A stretch of DNA of 64,000 bases from Chryseobacterium sp. R2A-55. Its GTDB lineage: Bacteria > Bacteroidota > Bacteroidia > Flavobacteriales > Weeksellaceae. Positions 15,161 through 25,254 of this stretch are shown piece by piece; positions within the stretch are counted from its first letter, which is position 1; the number at the start of each line of letters is the position of its first letter. The position numbers and the translations under genes were made by a program. The notes beneath the pieces are model-generated. The model was not told the DNA's origin and searched no databases. It worked only from the letters and a program-made list of their open reading frames with translations. Location of the stretch: contig NZ_JACBFP010000002.1 in NCBI RefSeq assembly GCF_021401085.1, forward strand, positions 62,001 through 126,000. The letters are read 5' to 3'.

Positions 15161-17132
15161 ATTTGAAAAAAAACGCTCAAGGACATTGAGGTGGGGCTAT
15201 CTTTTCGCAGGATCAGCCTTCATCCTGTTTTTAGTGTTTCTCGGCAAGATTCTCTTTCTGCAAAACACCAACGTACAAGAAATTAAAGACGACTACATCA
15301 ACAAAAATTATCGAGAAGCCACCCTGAATGCCGCCCGCGGAAATCTCTTCGCAGCGGATGGATCCATTTTGGCAACCACCGTGATGCGGTATGATGTTTA
15401 TCTGGATTTTAAAGTAATCAAGGACTCGGTTTACAACAATAATATAGGAGCTTTGACGGATTCTTTGTCAGCAATGTTCGGTAAACCAAGGAGTTATTTC
15501 CGGGACCGGCTCGATCAGCAGAAAAAGGCAAAAAACCAATATTACGCTTTGGTTAAAGGGCTCGATTTTGACGAGTATGACCGAATCCGGAATTTCCCCA
15601 TCTTCAAGAAAGGAAAAAATAAGGGCGGTTTCATCATCGACAGAAATTTCAAAAGAGAACTGGCAACTACCCAGATCGGAGCCGGAACCATCGGAATGGA
15701 CAACGGCATTACAAAATCTGGATTAGAAGGGGCATTTTCGAAATATCTGACCGGAACAAACGGAACCCGCCTGGAACAAAGAGTAAACTCAAGTCAATGG
15801 AAACCAATCGATTACTGGAAGGTAAAAGAACCGATCGACGGACAAGATGTTTACACCACAATCGATTTACGAATCCAGGATATCGCCCATTCTGCGTTGG
15901 AAAAACAACTCGTAAAATTTGATGCAGACCACGGCTGTGTGTTGGTGATGGAAGTGGAAACCGGAAAAGTGAAAGCCATGGTCAACCTCCGAAGAACCGA
16001 ACCCGGAATTTATGTGGATGCCTATAATTACGCCCTGAAAGATGCTACCGAACCGGGATCCACCTTCAAAACGGTGTCACTTTTGGCGGCAATGGACGAT
16101 GGATTCATTGATGAAGAAACAAAAGTGGATGTGGGAAATGGTATTTGGACTTACGCAAAACAGAGAATTACAGATGGTCATGGAGGCGGAGTTTATGAGA
16201 TTTCAGACGTCTTGGCAAAATCAAGCAACGTGGGTTCCGCCAAACTGATCACCAAATTCTATGCGGATAAACCCAAAGTTTTCCTGGACCACCTGCGAAG
16301 ATGGAAAATGTTCGACAAAATGGAAATCGAGATTCCTGGAATTACAAAACCCTACATTGTGACACCAAAGGATAAAAGATGGAATGCGGCTACCTTGGCT
16401 TCACTTGCTTACGGCTATTCGTCAAGGTTTAACTTACTGCAAATGACCACCTTTTACAATGGAATCGCCAATAAGGGAAAGATGCTGAAACCACTCTTCA
16501 TTGAAAAAATAATGAAAGATGGAAAAGTTCTGTATGAAGCAAAACCGCAAGTGATGGTCAACAAAATGGCATCAGCCAAAGCAATTCAACTCATGACTTC
16601 ATCGCTCACAAAAGCGGTAGAAAAGGGAACGGCAAAAAGCATTTTCACCCCGAATCTGAAAATGGCCGGAAAAACCGGAACCGCCAGATTTGAATACTGG
16701 AAAACTGGTCCAGCAAAATATCAAGCAAGTTTTGCAGGTTTTTATCCCAGTGACCACCCGAAATACACCTGTTTCGTGATGATCAACCAGCCGGATAATT
16801 CTAAAGGTTTTTACGGCGCCACCGTCGCCGCACCGGTCTTTAAAGAAATTGCCGGAAAAACTTTCCTGAAAACGCCACAAAACGTGGAACAGGAAATGTT
16901 GGTGGACAAAAAAGTGGACTTAAGCAAAATGATAGAACCAAATGCCACTTTGGCCATGAACGAAAACCAAATGCCTAATGTGGTAGGAATGATCGGCAAA
17001 AACATTATTCCACAATTGGAAAACGCTGGCTACCGTGTTGATTTTAAGGGCGTTGGGAGAATCAAGGAACAGTTTCCTTTAGAAGGAACCACCATTAATA
17101 AAAACCAGAGAATTTATCTGCAGTTACAATAG
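15144..17132 (+). CDS. ftsI: Penicillin-binding protein FtsI/PBP3-type with PASTA domain
   Basis: This class B transpeptidase cross-links septal peptidoglycan. The 662 residues comprise a membrane anchor (about residues 19-37), the PBP dimerisation domain, a transpeptidase domain with the catalytic S306-T-F-K motif, S360-S-N and K510-T-G-T, and a C-terminal PASTA-like domain from about residue 604 (MPNVVGMIGKN onward). The PASTA tail is common in the Bacteroidota enzyme and absent in E. coli FtsI. It overlaps ftsL and precedes murE by 33 bases. Confidence 0.94.
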   Translation: MAVQNEFEKKRSRTLRWGYLFAGSAFILFLVFLGKILFLQNTNVQEIKDDYINKNYREATLNAARGNLFAADGSILATTVMRYDVYLDFKVIKDSVYNNNIGALTDSLSAMFGKPRSYFRDRLDQQKKAKNQYYALVKGLDFDEYDRIRNFPIFKKGKNKGGFIIDRNFKRELATTQIGAGTIGMDNGITKSGLEGAFSKYLTGTNGTRLEQRVNSSQWKPIDYWKVKEPIDGQDVYTTIDLRIQDIAHSALEKQLVKFDADHGCVLVMEVETGKVKAMVNLRRTEPGIYVDAYNYALKDATEPGSTFKTVSLLAAMDDGFIDEETKVDVGNGIWTYAKQRITDGHGGGVYEISDVLAKSSNVGSAKLITKFYADKPKVFLDHLRRWKMFDKMEIEIPGITKPYIVTPKDKRWNAATLASLAYGYSSRFNLLQMTTFYNGIANKGKMLKPLFIEKIMKDGKVLYEAKPQVMVNKMASAKAIQLMTSSLTKAVEKGTAKSIFTPNLKMAGKTGTARFEYWKTGPAKYQASFAGFYPSDHPKYTCFVMINQPDNSKGFYGATVAAPVFKEIAGKTFLKTPQNVEQEMLVDKKVDLSKMIEPNATLAMNENQMPNVVGMIGKNIIPQLENAGYRVDFKGVGRIKEQFPLEGTTINKNQRIYLQLQ

Positions 17133-17165
17133 GACAAAACGTAATTTGTCTAAACCACATAGAAA

Positions 17166-18626
17166 ATGAACCTAAAAGAAATACTCCACAGAATCCCCAT
17201 TTTGGAACTTCACGGAAATGAAAATCCGGAAGTTTCCGAAATCGTTTCCGACAGCCGAAAAGCGGTCGAAAACTCGCTGTATGTTGCAGTGAAAGGCACG
17301 GTTTCTGATGGTCATTCCTTTATAAATTCTGCCATTGATAAAGGTTCAACGGTCATCGTTTGCGAAGATTTACCCAAAAATTTAGATGAAAAAACCACCT
17401 ATTTGAAAGTGAAAAATTCGTCAAAAACTTTGGGACAAATGGCTTCCAATTTTTATGGAAATCCATCAGAAAAGCTAAACTTAATAGGAATTACGGGAAC
17501 CAATGGCAAAACTTCAGTAACTACTTTGCTTTTTGATATTTTCAAACATCTTGGATTTAAAACCGCATTGATTTCTACGGTGGAATATAGAATTGATGAC
17601 GAAGTTTTCCCTTCCACCCACACCACGCCAGATGTTTTGACTTTAAATAAGATTTTAAGTAAAGCGGTGGAAACCCGCTGTGAATACGTATTCATGGAAG
17701 TTTCCTCGCACGGAATCCATCAGGACAGAATTGAAGGGCTGCATTTCAAAATTGCGGGCTTTACCAATATTACCCACGATCATTTGGATTACCACAAAAC
17801 TTTCGATGAGTACCTGAAAGTGAAAAAACGATTCTTTGACGAACTGAATCCGGATGCAACCGCAATTACCAACATCGATGACAAAAATGGTTTGGTGATG
17901 CTTCAAAACACGAAAGCGTTAAAGAAAACTTACGCCTTGAAAACAATGGCGGATTTCCACGGAAAGATTTTGGAAGTTGATTTTAATGGAATGTTATTGA
18001 ACTTCAACGGAAGAGAATTCTGGACTACCCTGACCGGAAAATTCAACGCTTACAATTTGCTTCTGGCATTTGCGGTTGCGGTGGAAAGTGGTTTTCATGA
18101 AGATGATATCTTACAGGCGATTTCAAAACTTCAACGGGTAAAAGGAAGATTTGAAACCCTGAAATCCGATGGCGGCATTTTCTTCATCGTGGATTATGCA
18201 CACACTCCAGATGCATTGGAAAAAGTATTGGATTCCATCAATGAAATCCGAACAAAAAATGAACGATTAATCACCGTTTTCGGTTGTGGCGGCGATCGGG
18301 ATCATGCAAAACGCCCCGAAATGGGAAAAATTGCCACCCGGAAATCCACTTTGACCATCATTACTTCAGACAATCCGCGCACAGAAAATCCTAATGAGAT
18401 CATCAAAGAAATCGAAGCTGGAATAGAACCACAGAATTTCAGCAAATACACTTCAATTCCCGACAGAAAAGAAGCGATAAAAATGGCAATCAAATTTGCT
18501 GAACCGAAAGACATCATCCTCATCGCAGGAAAAGGACACGAGAATTATCAGGAAATTAATGGGGAACGAATTCATTTTGATGATAAAGAATTGGTCATGG
18601 AACTTTCAAAGTTAATGTCGAAATAA
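17166..18626 (+). CDS. murE: UDP-N-acetylmuramoyl-L-alanyl-D-glutamate--2,6-diaminopimelate ligase MurE
   Basis: MurE adds the third amino acid to the peptidoglycan stem peptide in the cytoplasm. The Mur-ligase ATP motif GITGTNGKTSVT lies near residue 107, the central HxxH-like STHTTPD near 147 and the C-terminal VDYAHTPDALEKVL near 345. The DNPR motif near residue 402 is the signature of enzymes that use meso-diaminopimelate rather than lysine. The 486-residue length is normal. Next in the cluster is mraY, 78 bases later. Confidence 0.96.
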   Translation: MNLKEILHRIPILELHGNENPEVSEIVSDSRKAVENSLYVAVKGTVSDGHSFINSAIDKGSTVIVCEDLPKNLDEKTTYLKVKNSSKTLGQMASNFYGNPSEKLNLIGITGTNGKTSVTTLLFDIFKHLGFKTALISTVEYRIDDEVFPSTHTTPDVLTLNKILSKAVETRCEYVFMEVSSHGIHQDRIEGLHFKIAGFTNITHDHLDYHKTFDEYLKVKKRFFDELNPDATAITNIDDKNGLVMLQNTKALKKTYALKTMADFHGKILEVDFNGMLLNFNGREFWTTLTGKFNAYNLLLAFAVAVESGFHEDDILQAISKLQRVKGRFETLKSDGGIFFIVDYAHTPDALEKVLDSINEIRTKNERLITVFGCGGDRDHAKRPEMGKIATRKSTLTIITSDNPRTENPNEIIKEIEAGIEPQNFSKYTSIPDRKEAIKMAIKFAEPKDIILIAGKGHENYQEINGERIHFDDKELVMELSKLMSK

Positions 18627-18704
18627 TGCAAAAAGGTAACCAGGTGAAAATCAAAAGTAATACATGAAGAACCTAAAACTTTAAACCTAAAATCCACAAT
18701 AAAG

Positions 18705-19946
18705 ATGCTATACTATCTCTATGAATATTTAACCGCAAACGGAATCCACATTCCAGGACTTCGGATGTTCAGATTTATCTCCTTCCGAGCGGGAATGGCA
18801 GTTCTATTGTCACTGGTTATCGCACTAATTTATGGCAAAACAATCATCAACTATCTCAGAAACAAACAGATGGGCGAATTGGTGAGAGATTTGGGTTTGG
18901 AAGGTCAGAAGCAGAAAGAAGGAACCCCCACGATGGGCGGCTTGATCATCATTCTCGCCACTTTGATCCCGGTTTTGCTTTTTACCAGAATCTTCAACAT
19001 CTACATTGTGTTGCTGATCATTTCTGTGCTTTGGATGGGAGCTATTGGATTTCTGGACGATTACTTAAAGAAAATCAAAAAAAATAAAGAAGGTTTAAGC
19101 GGAAAATTCAAGGTCATCGGACAGGTTGGGTTGGGTTTGATCGTGGGAATCACCATGTATTTCCATTCAGATATTACCGTGAAAAGGAAATATGCGGATG
19201 CCCAAGTGGTGAACAGAAACAATGTGGAAAAAAACTTTATGCCGACCGAAAAATCAACGGTTTCCACCGTTCCATTTGTGAAAAACAATGAGTTCGATTA
19301 CAGTGGAATGCTCTTTTGGATGTCGCCGGAGAAAGCTCATGAATGGTCGTGGGTTGTTTTTATCCCGATGGTTATTTTCATTGTAACCGCAGTTTCAAAT
19401 GGAGCCAATATTACCGACGGAATTGATGGTCTGGCTGCTGGAACCAGTGTGGTCATTCTGCTCACTTTGGCACTTTTTGCCTACCTGTCCGGGAACATCA
19501 TTTTCGCAGACTATCTGAACATCATGTTCCTCCCGAATATGGGTGAAACCACCATTTTTGCACTTGCTTTGGTGGGTGCGGTCATCGGCTTTTTCTGGTA
19601 CAATACTTATCCGGCACAAGTGTTTATGGGCGATACCGGAAGTCTGATGTTGGGCGGTGTCATAGCGGTCTTGGCGATTATTTTAAGAAAAGAACTGATG
19701 ATTCCTGTCCTTTGCGGAATTTTCTTGGTGGAAAACATTTCCGTGATGTTGCAGGTAGCAGTCTTTAAATATAGAAAAAGAAAATATGGGTTGGAATATG
19801 CTCAAAATAATAGGTTCTTCAAAATGTCGCCGCTTCACCATCATTATCAAAAAGTAGGTTATCACGAAAGCAAAATCGTTAACCGGATGATTATCATTGG
19901 AGTAATGCTCGCGATCATTTGTGTAATCACATTAAAAATTAGATAA
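18705..19946 (+). CDS. mraY: Phospho-N-acetylmuramoyl-pentapeptide-transferase MraY
   Basis: MraY makes lipid I by moving phospho-MurNAc-pentapeptide to undecaprenyl phosphate at the inner membrane. The 413-residue protein has about ten membrane helices. Family motifs are [41 protein letters not shown] and the C-terminal MSPLHHHYQ loop. A periplasmic or cytoplasmic loop of roughly 50 residues (about 155-205) is longer than in E. coli MraY, which has 360 residues; such an insert is usual in Bacteroidota. Confidence 0.96.
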   Translation: MLYYLYEYLTANGIHIPGLRMFRFISFRAGMAVLLSLVIALIYGKTIINYLRNKQMGELVRDLGLEGQKQKEGTPTMGGLIIILATLIPVLLFTRIFNIYIVLLIISVLWMGAIGFLDDYLKKIKKNKEGLSGKFKVIGQVGLGLIVGITMYFHSDITVKRKYADAQVVNRNNVEKNFMPTEKSTVSTVPFVKNNEFDYSGMLFWMSPEKAHEWSWVVFIPMVIFIVTAVSNGANITDGIDGLAAGTSVVILLTLALFAYLSGNIIFADYLNIMFLPNMGETTIFALALVGAVIGFFWYNTYPAQVFMGDTGSLMLGGVIAVLAIILRKELMIPVLCGIFLVENISVMLQVAVFKYRKRKYGLEYAQNNRFFKMSPLHHHYQKVGYHESKIVNRMIIIGVMLAIICVITLKIR

Positions 19947-20001
19947 TTGGCACGGATAATCAACTTGTAATTTATCCTTAGCATCACCATTGGAAAAAAT
20001 A

Positions 20002-21351
20002 ATGAAAATAGTAATCTTAGGCGCCGGCGAAAGCGGAGTGGGTGCAGCCATTCTTGCGAAAAAGAAAGGGATGGAGGTTTTCCTTTCCGACAAAGGCACG
20101 ATCAAAGACGAATACAGAAAGATCCTGGACGAATCCGGAATTGAATATGAAGAAGGAAAACATGACGAAGCACAAATTCTGGGTGCAGACTGGATCGTGA
20201 AATCACCGGGAGTCCCAAAAAAGGTGGAAATCATCCAAAAAATCCATCAAAAGGGAATCCGGCTCTCCTCTGAAATTGAATTTGCTTCGGAATTTACGAA
20301 CGCAAAAATCATCGCAATCACCGGAAGCAATGGCAAAACCACCACCACCTCTCTGATCTACCATATCTTGAAAAATGATGGTTTCAATGTGGGTTTAGGA
20401 GGAAACATTGGAAAAAGTTTTGCAAGACAAGTTGCAGAAGAAAATTTCGATTATTATGTTTTAGAAGTGAGCTCATTCCAATTAGATGATATTCAAAATT
20501 TTAGACCTTACATTTCATTGTTGTTGAATCTGAGTAAAGACCATCTTGATCAGTACAATTACAACTACGAGGAATATGCGTTGGCAAAATTCCGGATTGC
20601 AGAAAACCAGGAAAATGACAATTTCTTCATTTACAACAAGGATGATGAAATGAGCATGAACCTGCTGGAAAAACTCGAAATCAAAGCGAAAATGATTCCA
20701 TTTTCTACAAAAATAAAACTAAATGAAGGGGGTTTTGTCGAGGGTGAAAGTATCGACGTGAAATGGGAGGACGAATTCATCATGAAGATTGATGAACTTT
20801 CTCTGGTGGGAAATCATAATGTTGCAAACAGTTTGGCAGCTTCCATTGCAGGTAAACTATTGAATATCAGCAATGAAAGCATTCGACATTCACTGATGAA
20901 TTTCCATGCAGTAGAACACAGACTGGAAAAGGTGGCGACCATCGGCGGGGTAAACTTCATCAATGACAGCAAGGCAACCAACGTTAATGCGTGCTACTAT
21001 GCCCTGGAAAGCATGAAACAGCCAACAATTTGGATTGTGGGCGGAACTGATAAAGGAAACGATTACACAGAAATTGAAGATTTAGTTAAGAAAAAAGTAA
21101 AGGCAATTGTTTGCTTGGGTATTGATAACCAAAAGATTATCGATTTTTTCAAAGATAAAAAAGAGTTGATTTACAGCACATCCAGCATGGAACAGGCGGT
21201 GCGCGTTTCCAAATCACTGGCAGAAAGTGGCGACACCGTTTTGCTCTCCCCATGTTGTGCTAGTTTTGATCTTTTTAAAAATTATGAAGACCGGGGAAGA
21301 CAATTCAAAGAAGAAGTTTTAAAGTCAGCGGACCCAAAAATTATCAATTAA
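20002..21351 (+). CDS. murD: UDP-N-acetylmuramoyl-L-alanine--D-glutamate ligase MurD
   Basis: MurD adds D-glutamate to UDP-MurNAc-L-Ala. The N-terminal UDP-binding Rossmann motif is ILGAGESGVGAA, the ATP motif is ITGSNGKTTTTS near residue 107, and the C-terminal part has NDSKATNVNA and WIVGGTDKGNDY. I start at the ATG at 20002 (449 residues), which places the Rossmann strand at the N-terminus; a TTG at 19990 would add four residues. It lies 55 bases after mraY and 23 bases before ftsW. Confidence 0.95.
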   Translation: MKIVILGAGESGVGAAILAKKKGMEVFLSDKGTIKDEYRKILDESGIEYEEGKHDEAQILGADWIVKSPGVPKKVEIIQKIHQKGIRLSSEIEFASEFTNAKIIAITGSNGKTTTTSLIYHILKNDGFNVGLGGNIGKSFARQVAEENFDYYVLEVSSFQLDDIQNFRPYISLLLNLSKDHLDQYNYNYEEYALAKFRIAENQENDNFFIYNKDDEMSMNLLEKLEIKAKMIPFSTKIKLNEGGFVEGESIDVKWEDEFIMKIDELSLVGNHNVANSLAASIAGKLLNISNESIRHSLMNFHAVEHRLEKVATIGGVNFINDSKATNVNACYYALESMKQPTIWIVGGTDKGNDYTEIEDLVKKKVKAIVCLGIDNQKIIDFFKDKKELIYSTSSMEQAVRVSKSLAESGDTVLLSPCCASFDLFKNYEDRGRQFKEEVLKSADPKIIN

Positions 21352-21374
21352 CCACCCCCATTTTGGGACAAAAT

Positions 21375-22604
21375 ATGAACGAAACAGAAAGCAAATTCGA
21401 ACTTTTGAAAGGCGACAAAGTGCTTTGGAGCGTGATTTTATTGATCTCGTTCTTTTCCGTGTTTCCGGTGTATTCCGCCAGTTCCAACCTGGAATATATT
21501 GTGAATAACGGAACCACCACTTCGCATTTGATCAAGCATCTGTTCTTTGTGGTTCTTGGTTTGGCAATTATGCGTGGAGTCGGGGTCTTCAAATACGAGT
21601 ATATCGGCAAACTCAGTGCAATTCTTCTCGGGTTCATGATTATTCTTTTAGGCTTAACCATGTTTACCGGACAAAAAATCGATGGAGCTTCCGCTTCCCG
21701 TTGGCTTAAAATTCCCGGTACACCAATCTCTTTCCAGCCGTCTTCATTCGCCTATTTGATGCTGGTCATCTATTTGTGCAGGTATTTAACCAAAAGAATC
21801 AAGCGGGAACGGCTTCCTATTGAAAACATTTTGTACATATTTGGTCCGGTTCTTTTGGTCTTTGGATTAGTTGCGAAAGACAACGGTTCCACAGCACTGA
21901 TGATTCTGATGGTTTCATTGGCAGTGATGCTTGTCGGGCAATTGAATAAGAGATATATTTTCGGTTTTGTAGGACTTTCCGGTGTGGCAATCGGCATCTT
22001 CTTATTTTTAGCTTTAAAGACCGACCTGATTGGAAGCAACCGTGTCCACACTTGGATGAGCCGCATCGAAACCTTTACAAATTCCAAAAAAACAACCGAT
22101 TTAGAAGACGAAAGTCTAAAGGCCAAAAACTATCAGGTAATGCAGGCAAGAGCAGCCATCGTGCACGGCGGAATTACCGGCATGGGACCTGGGAAAAGCG
22201 CACTGAAACAAATGCTGCCGCAATCTGCCTCCGATTTCATCTTTGCGATCATCGTAGAAGAGTATGGATTTATAGGAGCTGCGGTTTTGATTGCGCTGTA
22301 CCTCATCATGATTATAAGGATTGTGATGATTGCCAGCAAAATGCCAGCGTTTTTCGGCAGTTTGCTCGTCATCAGTTTAGGCATCATGATTTTCGTGCAG
22401 CTCTCTGTCAATATTGCGGTCGCCGTAAATCTCATTCCGGTTACAGGGCAGCCATTGCCGTTAATCAGTTATGGCGGAACTTCCATGCTCGTTACGTATC
22501 TGCAATTAGGAATTATTCTGAATGTCAGTTCCCGAATCCAGGTTTATGATGAAGAAGGAATGGGCAAAAAACAGAGTATAGAGGAAATCAACGATATCGC
22601 ATAA
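21375..22604 (+). CDS. ftsW: FtsW/SEDS-family septal peptidoglycan glycosyltransferase
   Basis: FtsW polymerises lipid II at the septum with FtsI. The 409-residue product has about ten membrane helices and SEDS blocks: GASASRWLKIPG with the FQPSSFAYL segment, KDNGSTALMI, a GPGKSALKQMLPQSASDFIFAIIVEEYG stretch (split here: GPGKSALK, then SDFIFAIIVEEYG) and the C-terminal PLISYGGTSML. The ATG at 21375 is preferred over a TTG at 21363. It sits between murD and murG, the normal dcw position. Confidence 0.94.
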   Translation: MNETESKFELLKGDKVLWSVILLISFFSVFPVYSASSNLEYIVNNGTTTSHLIKHLFFVVLGLAIMRGVGVFKYEYIGKLSAILLGFMIILLGLTMFTGQKIDGASASRWLKIPGTPISFQPSSFAYLMLVIYLCRYLTKRIKRERLPIENILYIFGPVLLVFGLVAKDNGSTALMILMVSLAVMLVGQLNKRYIFGFVGLSGVAIGIFLFLALKTDLIGSNRVHTWMSRIETFTNSKKTTDLEDESLKAKNYQVMQARAAIVHGGITGMGPGKSALKQMLPQSASDFIFAIIVEEYGFIGAAVLIALYLIMIIRIVMIASKMPAFFGSLLVISLGIMIFVQLSVNIAVAVNLIPVTGQPLPLISYGGTSMLVTYLQLGIILNVSSRIQVYDEEGMGKKQSIEEINDIA

Positions 22605-22629
22605 GCACCTAAATCCGAACAACAGAAAA

Positions 22630-23790
22630 ATGAGTACTAACGAAAACATACAATCAAAGGCTTTCATCCCCCGTGATGAAAAGAGTGCGTTTCGCGTTCT
22701 CATGAGCGGAGGCGGAACGGGAGGACACATCTTCCCGGCAATCGCCATCGCAGATGAAATCAAAAAAAGGCTTCCCAATGCTGAATTCCTCTTCATTGGA
22801 GCATACGGAAAAATGGAAATGGAAAAGGTGCCACAAGCGGGATATCAAATCGTGGGATTAAACATTGCCGGATTTGACCGTGGAAATTTGCTGAGCAATT
22901 TCAAACTCCCCTTTAAAGTCATTTCAAGTTTGATCAAGGCCAGGAAAACCATCAGGAATTTCAAACCCGACTTTGCGGTTGGAACCGGTGGATTTGCAAG
23001 CGGACCAGCGTTATTTATGGCTTCCAGATTAGGCATTCCGATTTTTGTGCAGGAACAAAATTCCTTACCCGGAAAAACCAATATTTTCCTCTCCAAAAAA
23101 GCAAAAGCTGTTTTCACGGCGTATCCAGCAATGGATAAATTTTTCCAGGGAACCAAAACTTTGTTTTTAGGAAATCCGATTCGCCAAAATATCATCGCCG
23201 ACTTAGTTGACCGCAAATTGGCTAAAGAAAAGCTAGGTTTAGATCAAAATAAGTTGACGATACTTTCCGTTGGCGGTTCTTTAGGTTCTAGAACTTTAAA
23301 TAACGGCTGGAAAGAAAATCTGGACCAAATTATAGCGAAAGATTTTCAGCTGATCTGGCAAACGGGAAAAACCGATTTTAAAACCATTCAGCAGGAAACC
23401 CAAACAAAACTGCATAGAAACATCCAAATAGTGGAGTTTATCAAAAATATGGAAATGGCGTATTCCGCAGCTGATGTGATTGTTTCCAGAGCCGGTGCAA
23501 TCGCAATTTCGGAATTGGCAGTAGCACAGAAACCTGTTCTGTTGGTTCCGTTTCCATTTGCCGCAGAAGACCATCAAACCAAAAACGCGATGACTTTGGT
23601 TGAAAAAAATGCAGCACGAATGGTGAAAGATTCCGAAATGAAGGAAAAATTTCTTCCTACACTGATGGAAATCTGCCAGAATGAACACTTGAGAAAAGAA
23701 ATGAGCGAAAACCTGAAATTCTTTGCCAAACCAAAAGCAGCAGAGGAAATTGTGGATGAAATAATAAAGAGCATAACTATAAAAAAATAA
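22630..23790 (+). CDS. murG: UDP-N-acetylglucosamine--MurNAc-(pentapeptide) transferase MurG
   Basis: MurG converts lipid I to lipid II on the cytoplasmic face of the membrane. The 386-residue GT-B protein shows the signature SGGGTGGHIFPAIAIADEI near residue 25, GTGGFASGPAL, QEQNSLPGKTN and, in the C-terminal half, GGSLGSRTLN and the donor-binding VSRAGAIAISELA. The N-terminal extension of about 20 residues before the Rossmann fold is slightly longer than in E. coli. Confidence 0.96.
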   Translation: MSTNENIQSKAFIPRDEKSAFRVLMSGGGTGGHIFPAIAIADEIKKRLPNAEFLFIGAYGKMEMEKVPQAGYQIVGLNIAGFDRGNLLSNFKLPFKVISSLIKARKTIRNFKPDFAVGTGGFASGPALFMASRLGIPIFVQEQNSLPGKTNIFLSKKAKAVFTAYPAMDKFFQGTKTLFLGNPIRQNIIADLVDRKLAKEKLGLDQNKLTILSVGGSLGSRTLNNGWKENLDQIIAKDFQLIWQTGKTDFKTIQQETQTKLHRNIQIVEFIKNMEMAYSAADVIVSRAGAIAISELAVAQKPVLLVPFPFAAEDHQTKNAMTLVEKNAARMVKDSEMKEKFLPTLMEICQNEHLRKEMSENLKFFAKPKAAEEIVDEIIKSITIKK

Positions 23791-23844
23791 ATCAGAGCTG
23801 CGAAATCTAACAAAACGTCAGACAAGCAGGAAATAAGATAAAAA

Positions 23845-25215
23845 ATGAAACCTTTAAATACTTATCAAAACTTCTACTTCATCGGAATCGGCGGAATTGG
23901 AATGTCGGCAATCGCCAGATATTTCAAATCCATCGGAGGAAATGTTTTGGGTTATGATAAAACCGAGACAAAACTCACTTCCGCACTGATCTCGGAAGGA
24001 ATTGATATTGTTTTTAAAGACGAAATCACTCCAAAAATAAAGAGTCTAGATCCGGAAAATACGCTGGTTATTTATACACCCGCCATCAAAAAACTGGATA
24101 TCCTCAACTATTTTGACGAAAATGGTTTCATGGTTTTGAAAAGAGCAAAAGTTCTCGGAATGATTACTGAAAACACCAATTGTATTGCAGTTGCAGGAAC
24201 CCACGGAAAAACCACTACTTCGTCTTTGGTGGCGCATTTGTGTAAAGAGGCGAATCTTCCGTTTTCTTGCTTTTTGGGTGGGATCGCCGAAAATTTCAAA
24301 TCTAATTTTCATTTCAATGGAAGTGAGATTTCCGTTGTAGAAGCCGATGAATACGACCGAAGCTTCCTAAACCTTTCACCAGATTGGGCAATCGTGACTT
24401 CGATTGATGCAGACCATCTGGATATTTATGGCGACAAGGCAACCATCGAAAAAGGATTTCGGGATTTTGCCAATCTGGTTCCTGAAAACAACCACCTTTT
24501 CATCCGAAAGGGAATTGAAATAGGACGAAATGCAAAAACCTACGCGGTGAATGAAGAAGCCGATTTCTACTCCAACAACATCCGGGAAATGGGCGATAAA
24601 ATCTATTTCGATTTTCATTCAGCAAACGCAGTTGCACTGGATTTTGTGTGGGAAATTCCAGGAATCCACAATGTGGAAAACGCTACTGCAGCAATTGCAC
24701 TGCTGAATTCAATGGGAGTTGGTTTTGAAACTTTGAAACGGGGAATTGCGGATTTTAAAGGCATCAAAAGAAGATATACCAAACACCATTTTGAAAACGG
24801 AAAAATATATATCGACGATTATGCACATCACCCGACAGAGTTGAACGCGGTGATAGGTTCGATCAAACATTTTTATCCGGAAAAAAAATTGCTGGTCGCT
24901 TTTCAGCCTCATCTTTTCAGCAGAACCCGGGATTTCGCTGAAGGTTTCGCAGAAAGTCTGGAACAAGCCGATGAACTGATTTTGCTCGACATCTATCCGG
25001 CAAGAGAATTACAGGAAAATTTTGAAGGAATTACCTCAAAATGGCTTTTAGATCAAGTAAAATCAGCGAAAAAGGAAGTTTCCACATTGGAAGATGCCTT
25101 TGACAAAATACAAGAAAAAGATTTTGATGTTTTATTGACGGTGGGAGCCGGAAATATTGACACTTTATATGATGAAATCGTTAAGTGGCTTTCATCTTCG
25201 ATGATTAAGAAATAA
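23845..25215 (+). CDS. murC: UDP-N-acetylmuramate--L-alanine ligase MurC
   Basis: MurC attaches L-alanine to UDP-MurNAc, the first stem-peptide step. Motifs: FIGIGGIGMSAIA near residue 12 (UDP site), VAGTHGKTTTSSL near 115 (ATP site), EADEYDRSFL near 172, and YIDDYAHHPTELNA in the C-terminal domain. The 456-residue length is normal. It is placed after murG and 39 bases before ftsQ. Confidence 0.96.
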   Translation: MKPLNTYQNFYFIGIGGIGMSAIARYFKSIGGNVLGYDKTETKLTSALISEGIDIVFKDEITPKIKSLDPENTLVIYTPAIKKLDILNYFDENGFMVLKRAKVLGMITENTNCIAVAGTHGKTTTSSLVAHLCKEANLPFSCFLGGIAENFKSNFHFNGSEISVVEADEYDRSFLNLSPDWAIVTSIDADHLDIYGDKATIEKGFRDFANLVPENNHLFIRKGIEIGRNAKTYAVNEEADFYSNNIREMGDKIYFDFHSANAVALDFVWEIPGIHNVENATAAIALLNSMGVGFETLKRGIADFKGIKRRYTKHHFENGKIYIDDYAHHPTELNAVIGSIKHFYPEKKLLVAFQPHLFSRTRDFAEGFAESLEQADELILLDIYPARELQENFEGITSKWLLDQVKSAKKEVSTLEDAFDKIQEKDFDVLLTVGAGNIDTLYDEIVKWLSSSMIKK

Positions 25216-25254
25216 TAATGAGAATTAACAATTAGGGACTTTGATTAAAACCAA